Of a stretch of DNA of 64,000 bases, positions 44,523 through 52,980 are shown in pieces. A program made the position numbers and the translations under genes. The DNA is from Mesorhizobium sp. L2C084A000 (GTDB lineage Bacteria; Pseudomonadota; Alphaproteobacteria; Rhizobiales; Rhizobiaceae), in assembly GCF_000502875.1 (NCBI RefSeq), contig NZ_AYWX01000001.1:665672-729671 (forward strand). Reading direction: 5' to 3'. Under the pieces are notes generated by a model. The model made no database searches, was not told the DNA's origin, and saw nothing but the letters and a program-made list of their open reading frames with translations. Every line of letters begins with the position of its first letter. Within the stretch, counting starts at the first letter, position 1.

Positions 44523-45545
44523 ATGCGCGCCAACACACTTATCATGATCGTGCTCGCCGGCGTGTTCGGCGTCCTGGCGGTGGTTCTGGTCAATATCTGG
44601 CTGGCTGGCCAGCGTAGCGCCATGGCGCAAACGGGCCTCGTTCAAGGCAGCACAGTCGTCGTAGCGGCAATGCCGCTGAAGTTCGGCGACGCGCTCGCCG
44701 CAGATAAATTGCGCGAAGTCGCGTGGCCGGCAGGTGCGGTCCCAGCCGGAGCGTTCAAGTCAACTAAGGACCTGTTAGCTGGTGACGCCAAGCAGGCATT
44801 GCAAGCGATCGGCGTCAATGAGCCGATTCTTGCTACCAAGATTACTGGCCCCGGCCAACGCGCCACACTATCGGCAGTGCTTGGCGAAGGCATGAAGGCC
44901 GTTTCGATCCGCGTCAACGACGTGCTCGGCGTCGCCGGCTTCGTTTTCCCGGGCGATCGAGTCGATATTCTACTCACCCGCACAGCACGCGGCGATGATG
45001 GCACGGATAAGAGTTTCGTCGACGTGCTGCTGCAGAGCATGAAGGTGCTCGCCATCGACCAGGTGGCCGACGAAAGCAAGGACAGCCCGACGGTGGTGAA
45101 GTCCGTGACGCTCGAGGCCAGCACCAGGGACGCGCAAAAGCTGACGCTGGCGGCAGGCGCCGGCCAATTGTCGTTGGCGCTTCGCCAGGCCGCAGCCAGC
45201 CAGGGAGAAACGACCGAACGGGTGACGCTTTCGGACCTGACCGGCGAAACGCCGGCCGATGTCGCCGCCAGGCAGGCGGAGCTCGACAGGAAGGCGGCAG
45301 CGGAAGCCGAAGCTGCAGCCGAGCGCAAGCGCGCCGAGGACAAGATTGCCGGGTTGACCCAGGCAGTGGAGCGGGTGGGAAGCCGTCTCGACGAACTGGG
45401 CAAGGTAAAGCCTGCTCCGGCCGTGGCGCCCGAAGTCGTTAAGGAAGTGGTCAAATATGTCACACCCGAGCCACCGGCGCGTGCTACTGTGGGCGTTTTT
45501 CGGGGCGTGAAGCTTGAAACATACGACGTGCCGCGACAACAATAA
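44523..45545 (+). CDS. cpaB: CpaB/RcpC, Tad pilus assembly protein
   Basis: 340 aa. One N-terminal membrane helix, then a SAF-like domain (VVVAAMPLKFGDALAADKLREV) near 45-110 and an RcpC/CpaB domain to about 220. A coiled-coil alanine- and glutamate-rich stretch (about 245-290) follows, then a VKYVTPEPP linker to a short C-terminus. CpaB helps secretin function or anchors it to the peptidoglycan. Confidence 0.9.
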   Translation: MRANTLIMIVLAGVFGVLAVVLVNIWLAGQRSAMAQTGLVQGSTVVVAAMPLKFGDALAADKLREVAWPAGAVPAGAFKSTKDLLAGDAKQALQAIGVNEPILATKITGPGQRATLSAVLGEGMKAVSIRVNDVLGVAGFVFPGDRVDILLTRTARGDDGTDKSFVDVLLQSMKVLAIDQVADESKDSPTVVKSVTLEASTRDAQKLTLAAGAGQLSLALRQAAASQGETTERVTLSDLTGETPADVAARQAELDRKAAAEAEAAAERKRAEDKIAGLTQAVERVGSRLDELGKVKPAPAVAPEVVKEVVKYVTPEPPARATVGVFRGVKLETYDVPRQQ

Positions 45546-45599
45546 CAGAGTGCGGCGAAACGGAACGGGCTGCCGCCGGCAGCGAGTGGGGAGACGGGG

Positions 45600-47042
45600 A
45601 TGCAGGGGTCTTGGTTGAGGGTGGCGGCCGCGTTGTCCTGTCTGGCAGCGCTGTTTCTGTCGAGCCTGGGGGCTGGTGCGGCCGACCGTTTCATCGACGT
45701 GTCTACCCCCAGCGTCCATCGTATCTTCCTGCCGATGTCGCAATCGGTAACGATCCAGGTGAGTGCCAATCTGGGCGATATCGTCGTCGGCGACGAGAAG
45801 ATCGCCGATGCCCAGCCGATGACCGACCGAACGCTTTATGTCATAGGCAAGGGCGCCGGCACCACCACGGTCAATCTGTTTTCCACGGACAAGCGTTCGC
45901 TGGGCGCCCTCCAGATCGAGGTCGGCGTCGACGTCAGCGACATGGCGCAGGCGATCCGCCAGGTGGCGCCAAAGTCGCGCATCGAAATCGGCTCGGTCAA
46001 CGGCAGGGTCAGGCTTGGCGGCCATGTCAAGGATGGCGCCACGCTGGCGTCCATCATGGAGGTGGCGCAGCAATATGGTCCCGACGCCATCATAAATTCC
46101 GTCATCGTCGACGACAGCCAGCAGGTGAATCTCGAGGTCCGCGTGCTCGAGGCCAAGCGCAATACCGGGCGCGACCTCGGCGTCTCGATCAGGAGCACAA
46201 ACGGTAGCGGCACGTCGCGCACCGGAACCGGCATTGCCGCCGTCGACGAAGACGATGTGGTGCTTGGACCGGGCGGTCTGCTTAGCGGTCTACTGTCGAA
46301 CAGTAGTCCCTTCGCGGCGCTGATCACCCGCGTTATTGACAGCAACATCAAGGTCGACCTGATCATTGAAGCGCTTGAGGCCAAGGGGGCTGTGCGCACG
46401 CTGGCGAACCCCAATCTCACCACCCTTTCCGGTGAGCCGGCCAGCTTCAACGCCGGCGGCGAAGTGCCTATCCGTGTCATCGGCACCGATGGCGAGGTAA
46501 CCATCACGTACAAGCAATTCGGCGTCAATCTGCTGTTCACGCCGGTCGTACTCGACGACGGCAAGATCCATATGAAGCTGGCGCCGGAAGTGAGTGACCT
46601 CACCGGTTTCACCACTGCCGGCGACCCGATCTTCACCAACCGCAAGCTGGAAACTGTCGTTGAGCTGCGCGACGGCCAGAGCTTCGCCGTCGGCGGACTT
46701 CTGTCCAGCAAGACCACCAAGCTCCAGAACCAGGTGCCCTGGCTTGGCCAGGTGCCTGTCATCGGGACGCTGTTTCGCAATTCGAGCAACCAGAAGGAAG
46801 AAACCGAGCTCGTGGTCATCGTCACGCCGCATATCGTGCGGCCGGTGAAACCCGGCGAGCAGCTGGCGACACCGTTCGACAAGACCCGGCCCGCCAACGA
46901 TCCGGAATTCTTCGTGCTCGGCCAGCTCGAGGTGAACAAGGACATGATCCGAAAATACGAAACGGGCGACGGCGTCACCGGCCCCTATGGCCACATGCTC
47001 GACTTCAAATCGAAGGACAAGATGCTCTATGTCAAGAAATAG
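45600..47042 (+). CDS. cpaC: CpaC/RcpA, Tad secretin
   Basis: 480 aa outer-membrane secretin channel. Signal peptide to about residue 27 (SSLGAGAADR). N-terminal pilus-assembly domain near 35-105 and BON-like region, secretin core from about 240 (VEVRVLEAKRNTGRDLGVS type block, LIIEALEAKGAVRTLANPNLTTLSGEPASF in parts) to about 430 (TELVVIVTPHIVRP). Its tail overlaps the lipoprotein gene by 14 bases. Confidence 0.93.
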   Translation: MQGSWLRVAAALSCLAALFLSSLGAGAADRFIDVSTPSVHRIFLPMSQSVTIQVSANLGDIVVGDEKIADAQPMTDRTLYVIGKGAGTTTVNLFSTDKRSLGALQIEVGVDVSDMAQAIRQVAPKSRIEIGSVNGRVRLGGHVKDGATLASIMEVAQQYGPDAIINSVIVDDSQQVNLEVRVLEAKRNTGRDLGVSIRSTNGSGTSRTGTGIAAVDEDDVVLGPGGLLSGLLSNSSPFAALITRVIDSNIKVDLIIEALEAKGAVRTLANPNLTTLSGEPASFNAGGEVPIRVIGTDGEVTITYKQFGVNLLFTPVVLDDGKIHMKLAPEVSDLTGFTTAGDPIFTNRKLETVVELRDGQSFAVGGLLSSKTTKLQNQVPWLGQVPVIGTLFRNSSNQKEETELVVIVTPHIVRPVKPGEQLATPFDKTRPANDPEFFVLGQLEVNKDMIRKYETGDGVTGPYGHMLDFKSKDKMLYVKK

Positions 47043-47319
47043 CGCCTTGATCCTCATTGTGTGCGTCGGTGCGCTGTCGGGCTGCGCCGCGGACTATCTG
47101 AATCACTACGATTCGGTGACCTTGGCCGCCGGCGACACGCAGAAATTCAATTCGATGCTGCAGACGGTCGACCCGCTCAACCCGGCGTCCCGGAACACCC
47201 ATATCGAAGGCGACGGCACGCGCGCCGCCGCTGTTGCCCACAATTACAAATTTCCACCGCCACCCCCGCCGCCGCCGGCGATCACGGTCAATGTCGGCGG
47301 GTCGGGTGTGACACCGTGA
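47029..47319 (+). CDS. Small lipoprotein in the tad operon, proline-rich
   Basis: 96 aa. Lipobox LSGC with Cys at 19, then a short outer-membrane or periplasmic part ending in eight consecutive prolines (76-83) and a ITVNVGGSG tail. It overlaps the cpaC gene and is followed by tadG. It occupies the position of CpaD in other tad operons but is less than half its usual size and I see no similarity. Perhaps a secretin-associated pilotin-like protein; function unknown. Confidence 0.8.
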   Translation: MSRNSALILIVCVGALSGCAADYLNHYDSVTLAAGDTQKFNSMLQTVDPLNPASRNTHIEGDGTRAAAVAHNYKFPPPPPPPPAITVNVGGSGVTP

Positions 47320-47390
47320 ACTGAACGGAAGGATGCGGAGGGCGCCAGGCATGCGAGGAGCCCTGGCGCGAGGTGAAAGAGAGTAGGGTC

Positions 47391-48914
47391 ATGTTGGGGA
47401 CCATTCGAGCCTTCTGGAACGATCAACGCGGCGTCGCGATGATCCTCGTGGCTATCATGCTGCCCGTGCTTATCGGCTTCGCTCTGTTGGCTATCGATAT
47501 GAGCCGGGCCAACGGACTGCATAACGATCTGCAGAAGGGTGTCGATGCGCTCGCGCTTGCGACCGCTGCGGAACTGGATGGCAGAGCGGATTCAATCGAC
47601 CGAGCGAACCGGGCGATGACGACCCTACTCACCAACAAAACCAAGTTTTCTACCTCTGACGATCCCACTTCTCACGATCACACGCTCGCCGTGGCTGATG
47701 TGACCGTCACATATCTGACGGGAATACCCGCCGACGACAGCACCACTTTGAGCGCCGCCGGTGTCGATTCTACCGGCCATGACTGGTCAAGCACCGATCC
47801 CAAAGCTGTGACATTCTCCCTGGTGACGGTGAACGCTTCCGGCTTGGCGGATGGCGCAGGTGCCTTCGCGACGATATTCCCGGCAAGCTTTCTAGGCGGC
47901 AGCGACACCATGGATTTAAGGCCACAGGCTGTGGCCGGATTTGTCCAGTCGATCTGCGAAACGGTGCCGATCTTCATGTGCAATCCGTTCGAGACGACCG
48001 ACCCGTCGACCAGCAAGACCATCCAGCAAGCTTTTGCAGCCGGGCTCACCTACAGCCGCGAACTCCGCGTCCTCAAGGTCGACAGCAACCCCGGCCCCGG
48101 CAATTTCGGACTGATCGACAACAATCTCGCGTCACTGCGGGACGCGCTCGCTGTCGGAACCGCGGGCACCTGCTATCAACGCGATAAGCTCACCACTAAG
48201 ACCGGCGTCACCCTGGGCCAGGTCAACGCTGGTCTCAATGTACGCTTCGACATCTACAGCACTTCGCTGAAGAGCCATGACACCGATTGGCAATATCGGC
48301 CGGCGAGCAATGTGCGCAAGGGCGTCGATAAGACCGCGAACTGCAACAAATACAAGACCAACACAGACGGAACAGCGATGGCGCTGCCGCCGGGCGACAG
48401 CTTCGATTCCGCCACCGGGATGACGAATTCGACCTGGGATCGCACCAATTACTGGCTGATCAACCATGGTGCCGCATATCCCTCCGTCCCTAGCACCACC
48501 AACCCGACCGGCGCCTCTGTGCCGGCTTCCAGATATGACGTCTACAAATACGAGATTGCGAACGGACTCGTCGGGGACAAGTCCCCCGCGCCGACAAAGG
48601 AAAGCGGCGTTCCAGCCTGTTTCAAAGGCACAACGCCGACCTCGGATCCCGATCGCCGTCTGCTCAACATGGCGATCGTCGACTGCATCGCCAACCAAGC
48701 CAAGATCAATGGCCATGTCCAACTCAAGCCTGATGGCTATGCCAGTGTCTTTATAAACAGCCCCATCCAGAAGCAGGATAACAGCAAGGACGATGAGGAC
48801 ACCACGGCCGGTGAGAAACCTATCAGCCTGGAGATCGCCGATGTCGATGGAGGGTTTGCCAACAACACCCTTTTAGACAAAGCATTCCGCAACGAAGCCC
48901 AGTTGTATCGGTAG
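47391..48914 (+). CDS. tadG: TadG-like pilus assembly protein
   Basis: 507 aa. An N-terminal prepilin-like segment (DQRGVAMILVAIMLPVLIGFALLAIDMSRA in parts) anchors it; the rest is a periplasmic domain with several cysteines (CNPF, CYQRDK, NCNKYK, ACF, DCIANQ) that could form disulfides. It lacks the Glu at +5 seen in TadE/TadF. Usual TadG proteins are of similar length and may help pilus retraction or assembly. The ATG at 47391 has AGGG upstream. Confidence 0.85.
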   Translation: MLGTIRAFWNDQRGVAMILVAIMLPVLIGFALLAIDMSRANGLHNDLQKGVDALALATAAELDGRADSIDRANRAMTTLLTNKTKFSTSDDPTSHDHTLAVADVTVTYLTGIPADDSTTLSAAGVDSTGHDWSSTDPKAVTFSLVTVNASGLADGAGAFATIFPASFLGGSDTMDLRPQAVAGFVQSICETVPIFMCNPFETTDPSTSKTIQQAFAAGLTYSRELRVLKVDSNPGPGNFGLIDNNLASLRDALAVGTAGTCYQRDKLTTKTGVTLGQVNAGLNVRFDIYSTSLKSHDTDWQYRPASNVRKGVDKTANCNKYKTNTDGTAMALPPGDSFDSATGMTNSTWDRTNYWLINHGAAYPSVPSTTNPTGASVPASRYDVYKYEIANGLVGDKSPAPTKESGVPACFKGTTPTSDPDRRLLNMAIVDCIANQAKINGHVQLKPDGYASVFINSPIQKQDNSKDDEDTTAGEKPISLEIADVDGGFANNTLLDKAFRNEAQLYR

Positions 48915-48921
48915 AGTCGAC

Positions 48922-49410
48922 ATGACCAGGTTCGGCAAAATCATCAGGCGGTTCCGAGGCGACGAAAATGGCGCTGCTTTGGTGGAAGCCGCGATCACCA
49001 TACCACTCGTGTTGCTGTTGTCGGCCGGTGTGTTTGAGTTCTCCAACATCCTGAACACGCGCCTGCTTCTCGAAGCCGGTGTTGAGGATGCGGCTCGCTA
49101 CATGGCACGATGCAGTAGCGATTGGGCGACTTGCAAGGGCCGGGCCGAAAACCTTGCAGCCAATGGGGCGGTCGCCAACGGCAGCGCCAGAGTGACCGGA
49201 TGGCTGCCGACGGCAGTTGAGATCACCACGGCGGCCTCGCTGGACGCGGTTGATGTGGCCACGGGCACGCAGCTTTATCTTAGCAGCAAGAGCACTGTCG
49301 ATGTCGTGGACGTCACTACCTCCTATTCTTATTCAGGCGTCTGGTCGTCTCTTGGCTTTGGTGCTGTCACGCTGAGCGTGTCCCATCAGGAACGAGTTAT
49401 TGGATGGTGA
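48922..49410 (+). CDS. tadE: TadE-type pseudopilin
   Basis: 162 aa. N-terminal prepilin-like motif ENG-AALVEAAI with Glu at +5, followed by a 20-residue hydrophobic helix; the remaining mature part is a small globular domain with two cysteines (RCSSDWATC). Processed by CpaA. It overlaps the next gene by 7 bases. Confidence 0.9.
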   Translation: MTRFGKIIRRFRGDENGAALVEAAITIPLVLLLSAGVFEFSNILNTRLLLEAGVEDAARYMARCSSDWATCKGRAENLAANGAVANGSARVTGWLPTAVEITTAASLDAVDVATGTQLYLSSKSTVDVVDVTTSYSYSGVWSSLGFGAVTLSVSHQERVIGW

Positions 49411-50027
49411 CGGAGCGCATCAAGTTTTGGGCCAACCAGTCCGGAGCGACTATGGTCGAAATGGCCATAGTGATGCCGCTACTGTTGACGCTTCTGCTTG
49501 GCTTCGTCGATTTCGGCTACGCCTTTTACCAATGGAATGCAGGGAACAAAGCGGTGCAAGCCGGCGCAAGGCTGGCGCAGATTTCCACCCCCGTCGCCAG
49601 CGGGCTGCTACTCGAAACAATTACGCAGAGCGATGCAACCAAAGTCGGAACAGCGGTTCCCGCAAACACTTACAATTATGTCTGTACGGCCAATTCCGCT
49701 GGAAGCGTTACTTGCACTTGTGGCACAGGCGCCACGTGCCAGAACCTTAATGTGAGCCAGGCCGCCTTTGATTTCATTTTCAGCGGCAACAGCAACCGGG
49801 CAGGAATGCAGACATTCCTGCCGATGCTGGCGAAGTCCGAGGTGCGGATACAATATCAAGCGTCCGGCCTCGGCTACTGGACGCGCCCCAGTGGACCGGT
49901 GCCGACCATCACCGTCAGCATCACCAATCATCCCTTCCAGTTCTTCTTCCTCGGATTCGCAAACATCACCATGCCCTCCATGCTGAGCACGGTCACGGGC
50001 GAAGACATGAAGAGTACCTGGCCATGA
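49404..50027 (+). CDS. tadF: TadF/TadE-type pseudopilin
   Basis: 207 aa. N-terminal QSG-ATMVEMAI with Glu at +5 and a hydrophobic helix; three cysteines in a short cluster (CTCGTGATC). Together with TadE it makes minor pilins needed for Flp pilus biogenesis. Overlaps the cpaE gene by 4 bases. Confidence 0.87.
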   Translation: MVTERIKFWANQSGATMVEMAIVMPLLLTLLLGFVDFGYAFYQWNAGNKAVQAGARLAQISTPVASGLLLETITQSDATKVGTAVPANTYNYVCTANSAGSVTCTCGTGATCQNLNVSQAAFDFIFSGNSNRAGMQTFLPMLAKSEVRIQYQASGLGYWTRPSGPVPTITVSITNHPFQFFFLGFANITMPSMLSTVTGEDMKSTWP

Positions 50028-51187
50028 ATGCCATCAACACCAAGGTTACACCGACCAAGCGCAAGCAGGTGGCGCTGTTCTCGTCGGATCCGAATTTCAA
50101 GCGCGATGTTGCAACGCGGCTCGATGCGCTGGCGATCTATGACGTCAGGGTTTCCGAGACGAGCGACTTTCTCAAGGGGCCGCCCGCCGACACGCGCCCG
50201 GGCATCGTCATCCTCGATCTCGGCAACGGCGAGCTGCTCGGCAGGCCCGGCATCGTCGAGGCGCGCGCGCTGTGGGCCAGCGTGCCGCTGATCGCTGTTT
50301 CCGACGAGCTGACCCCGGAGCAGACGCGCGTTTTGGTGCGCATGAACGCTTCGGACTGGCTGCACAAGCCGCTCGACGGCAAGGAGCTGCTCAATGCGGT
50401 GACCTTCCACGACACCGGCAACCAGGGAACGAAGAGCCGGATCATCACCTTCATCAGCGCCAGCGGCGGCGCCGGCGCCACGACGCTGGCGCTGTCGGCG
50501 GCCGAATTCCTGGCGTCGAAATCGGCCGAGCGCGCGGCGTCCACCTGTCTCGTCGACCTGGATTTCCAGAGCGCCAATTGCGGCGCCTATCTCAATTTGT
50601 TCAACCAGTTCGATCTTGCCGGCATCATCGGCCAGCCGGAACGGCTCGACGTCGAGCTGATGGATGTCATCAAGTTGTCGCGTCCGTCCGGCCTCACCCT
50701 CTACGCGTTCGAGCGGCCGCAGCTGCCATTCGAGCCGCATGGCAGCGATTTCGTCTTCCGGCTTCTGGACCTCGTCGCCTACCGCTTCGACGACATCGTC
50801 ATCGACCTGCCCAATCTCGAAACGCCCTGGCACAATTCCGTGCTGTCGACGAGCGACGAGATCTTCATCGTCTTCGAACTCAATGTCGCGTCGCTGCGGC
50901 AAGGCAAGCGGCTCTACAAGAAGATCCGCGAGCTGCGCGGCAATGCGGTCTCGATCACGCTGGTCGCCAACAAGCACAAGCGCAAATGGTTCGGGAACCA
51001 TTTTTCGCGCAGCGAGCTCGAAAAGATCTTCAAGGCGCCGCACATCAAGTCGGTGGCGCTGGACAATGCGCTTCTGACCGATGCGCTGAACAGGGCCATC
51101 CCGCCATCGGAAGTGGATGGGCGGGCGCGCTTCAACAAGGATCTGAAGCGGATGTTCAAAGAGCGGCTCGATGATGCTGCCCGATAG
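50024..51187 (+). CDS. cpaE: CpaE/TadZ, ParA/MinD-like localisation ATPase
   Basis: 387 aa. A receiver-like N-terminal domain (VILDLGN, Asp65) precedes a MinD/ParA ATPase domain from about 138. The Walker A reads ISASGGAGATT at about 144-154, lacking the signature lysine and the GKT lysine of active MinD proteins; deviant loops occur in TadZ. It places the pilus machinery at a pole in related bacteria. It overlaps the L,D-transpeptidase gene by 17 bases. Confidence 0.9.
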   Translation: MNAINTKVTPTKRKQVALFSSDPNFKRDVATRLDALAIYDVRVSETSDFLKGPPADTRPGIVILDLGNGELLGRPGIVEARALWASVPLIAVSDELTPEQTRVLVRMNASDWLHKPLDGKELLNAVTFHDTGNQGTKSRIITFISASGGAGATTLALSAAEFLASKSAERAASTCLVDLDFQSANCGAYLNLFNQFDLAGIIGQPERLDVELMDVIKLSRPSGLTLYAFERPQLPFEPHGSDFVFRLLDLVAYRFDDIVIDLPNLETPWHNSVLSTSDEIFIVFELNVASLRQGKRLYKKIRELRGNAVSITLVANKHKRKWFGNHFSRSELEKIFKAPHIKSVALDNALLTDALNRAIPPSEVDGRARFNKDLKRMFKERLDDAAR

Positions 51188-51761
51188 GTATCGGATCGGC
51201 CCAAAGCTCGCCGGCGCCTGCGTGCTCGGCGTGGCGCTGGCGCTGTCCGTCCACGACTTCGCCGAGGCGCGATCAGCACTTTCGGAGCGGCCGCCGCTGC
51301 CGGCGATGGGACCCAGCCTGCGCAAGGCGGTTGCCTTCGCGACCGCCGAGCAGCCGGGAACGATCATCATCCGCAAGGACGAGAAGGCGCTCTACCTGGT
51401 GACCCGCCAGGGCCAGGCGCTGCGCTACCAGATCAGCGTCGGGCGCGACGGGTTCGGCTGGACCGGAATCGTCAAGGTCGGGGCGAAGACCGAATGGCCG
51501 GAGTGGCGCCCGCCGCAGGAAATGCGGGCCCGCCAGCCGGAGCTGCCGAAAATGGTGCCCGCCGGCCCCTACAACCCGCTCGGCGCAAGGGCGCTCTACC
51601 TGTCGCGGGACGGGCGCGACACGCTCTACCGCATACACGGCACCAACGACCCATCGGGTGTCGGCTTCGACGGGACATCGGGTTGTTTTCGTCTCACCAA
51701 CACGGATGTGATCGATCTTTTCAAACGCGTCGCGGTCGGCGCAAAGGTGGTGGTCCAATGA
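51171..51761 (+). CDS. L,D-transpeptidase (YkuD family)
   Basis: 196 aa. Signal or anchor helix near 12-30, then a YkuD domain. Catalytic Cys172 lies in GTSGCFRLTNTD, with His156 in IHGTN. The canonical SHGC is varied to TSGC, as in many rhizobial ErfK-like proteins. These enzymes crosslink or modify peptidoglycan. It is fused into the tad operon by a 17-base overlap, unusual for tad loci, and may open the cell wall for the pilus or anchor it. Confidence 0.87.
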   Translation: MMLPDRYRIGPKLAGACVLGVALALSVHDFAEARSALSERPPLPAMGPSLRKAVAFATAEQPGTIIIRKDEKALYLVTRQGQALRYQISVGRDGFGWTGIVKVGAKTEWPEWRPPQEMRARQPELPKMVPAGPYNPLGARALYLSRDGRDTLYRIHGTNDPSGVGFDGTSGCFRLTNTDVIDLFKRVAVGAKVVVQ

Positions 51762-52351
51762 CGATGATCAGCGAACCGGACATGCCGGCGATCGACATCG
51801 GAAACCAGGAACAGCGCGAACCGGCTGCCGCCGAGAAACCCAGCAAGGCAAAGACGATCGGCGTCATCGTCGCCGGTGGCGCGCTTCTGATCACCGCGGT
51901 CAACATGGCGGCCGCGGTCTATCTCTATCGGGGCATGAGCGACCTGCGTTTCGTCGAGGCGCGGCTGGAGCAGCTCGGCGCGTTCGAGCAGCGGATCGCG
52001 GCCCGGCTCGACACGGTCAACAACGGCTTCCAGAGCCGTTTCGAGAAACTGGACAGCCAGTTGCAGGGCAGCTTCAACGAGATCGATGGCAACATCGCCC
52101 GGTTGGGGCAGAATGCGCCTGTCGCCGGCGGCGAGACCATGCCGGGTGCGCAAGAACCGTCCGAGATCGCCACCAGCACGCTGGCGCAAGCGCCCGAAGC
52201 CCTCGACGGCGACAGCGCGAGCGAACCCGGCGTCATCGAGGCGCCCGCACCCAGGAAGAGAATCGCATCGGCCTCGCCCCCTGCCCCAAGCTCCAACTAC
52301 CAGCGCATCCAGCAGCCCGACGGCAAGGTCTATTACCGCCGGATCAACTAG
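51758..52351 (+). CDS. Single-pass membrane protein with coiled coil, unknown
   Basis: 197 aa. Cytoplasmic N-terminus of about 30 residues, one transmembrane helix (TIGVIVAGGALLITAVNMAAAVYLY in parts, about 33-56), a coiled-coil-like heptad stretch about 60-110 and a low-complexity, proline- and alanine-rich tail ending VYYRRIN. Its ATG overlaps the transpeptidase stop as ATGA. I recognise no family. It is the last gene of the rightward tad operon, so a structural or anchoring role is plausible. Confidence 0.75.
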   Translation: MTMISEPDMPAIDIGNQEQREPAAAEKPSKAKTIGVIVAGGALLITAVNMAAAVYLYRGMSDLRFVEARLEQLGAFEQRIAARLDTVNNGFQSRFEKLDSQLQGSFNEIDGNIARLGQNAPVAGGETMPGAQEPSEIATSTLAQAPEALDGDSASEPGVIEAPAPRKRIASASPPAPSSNYQRIQQPDGKVYYRRIN

Positions 52352-52387
52352 ACTTCAGGCATAGCTGGCGAACGCCGCCTGGAACGT

Positions 52388-52921
52388 TCAGAGATCGCGC
52401 TGCAGCGCCAGGATACGGATGGCCCGGACGGACCGCTCCCGCGCCTCAGTGAGGAAGGCGATGTGGCAGTAGGCACAGGCCACGATGCCCAAAAGCAGAA
52501 CCAGGCTGTTCTTCAAGGTGAAATCGACGGCCAGCGAATACGGAAGACCCTTGGGCGAGGTGAATTCGGCAATCGTGCTCGCCGTTTCCGAATGGCTGCC
52601 GACGGCGATCATCAGGCCAGCGAAAATCAAGGCGACGTGGTTGGCGAGGAACGAGAATGCCGACTTTTTGGTGTGGCACGCCACCCAGCAGACGATCGCT
52701 GCCGCGGCAAGAACGACGGCGTCGACAGCCATGGAACCACCCAGCCAGACATCGACCTGCTGCCAAAGCACCGTCGACAGAGGGCGCAGTTCAAGCCATA
52801 GCCACCATGCGGTGGGGCTGGCTGGATAGGTGCCCAGCAACAAGGTCGCCACGCGCTCCCCTGCCAGGACCGCCAGAATGAGAAACGGAAAGGCGAAAAG
52901 CAGAAGCGGCTTGCGTTTCAT
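52388..52921 (-). CDS. Small integral membrane protein, unknown
   Basis: 177 aa with about four hydrophobic segments (near 5-28, 60-80, 88-108, 135-155). ATG 52921 is chosen because GAGGGAAC lies just upstream; a longer open frame adds 16 residues with no ribosome site. Cysteines and histidines occur at about C78, H80, C148 and H151 (CWVACHT, CAYCHIAFL), which could bind metal or haem, but I see no known motif. Monocistronic on the minus strand, convergent with the tad operon. Confidence 0.7.
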   Translation of the reverse strand: MKRKPLLLFAFPFLILAVLAGERVATLLLGTYPASPTAWWLWLELRPLSTVLWQQVDVWLGGSMAVDAVVLAAAAIVCWVACHTKKSAFSFLANHVALIFAGLMIAVGSHSETASTIAEFTSPKGLPYSLAVDFTLKNSLVLLLGIVACAYCHIAFLTEARERSVRAIRILALQRDL

Positions 52922-52980
52922 GTTCCCTCGACAATCTGCAAGCCAGGATAGGCCGTATAGATTGCTCAAGGCTTAACAGC

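Noticed and set aside
47342-47369. Eight-bp inverted repeat before tadG
   Set aside because: A weak hairpin with a 12-base loop; it may be chance, so it is not listed as a feature.
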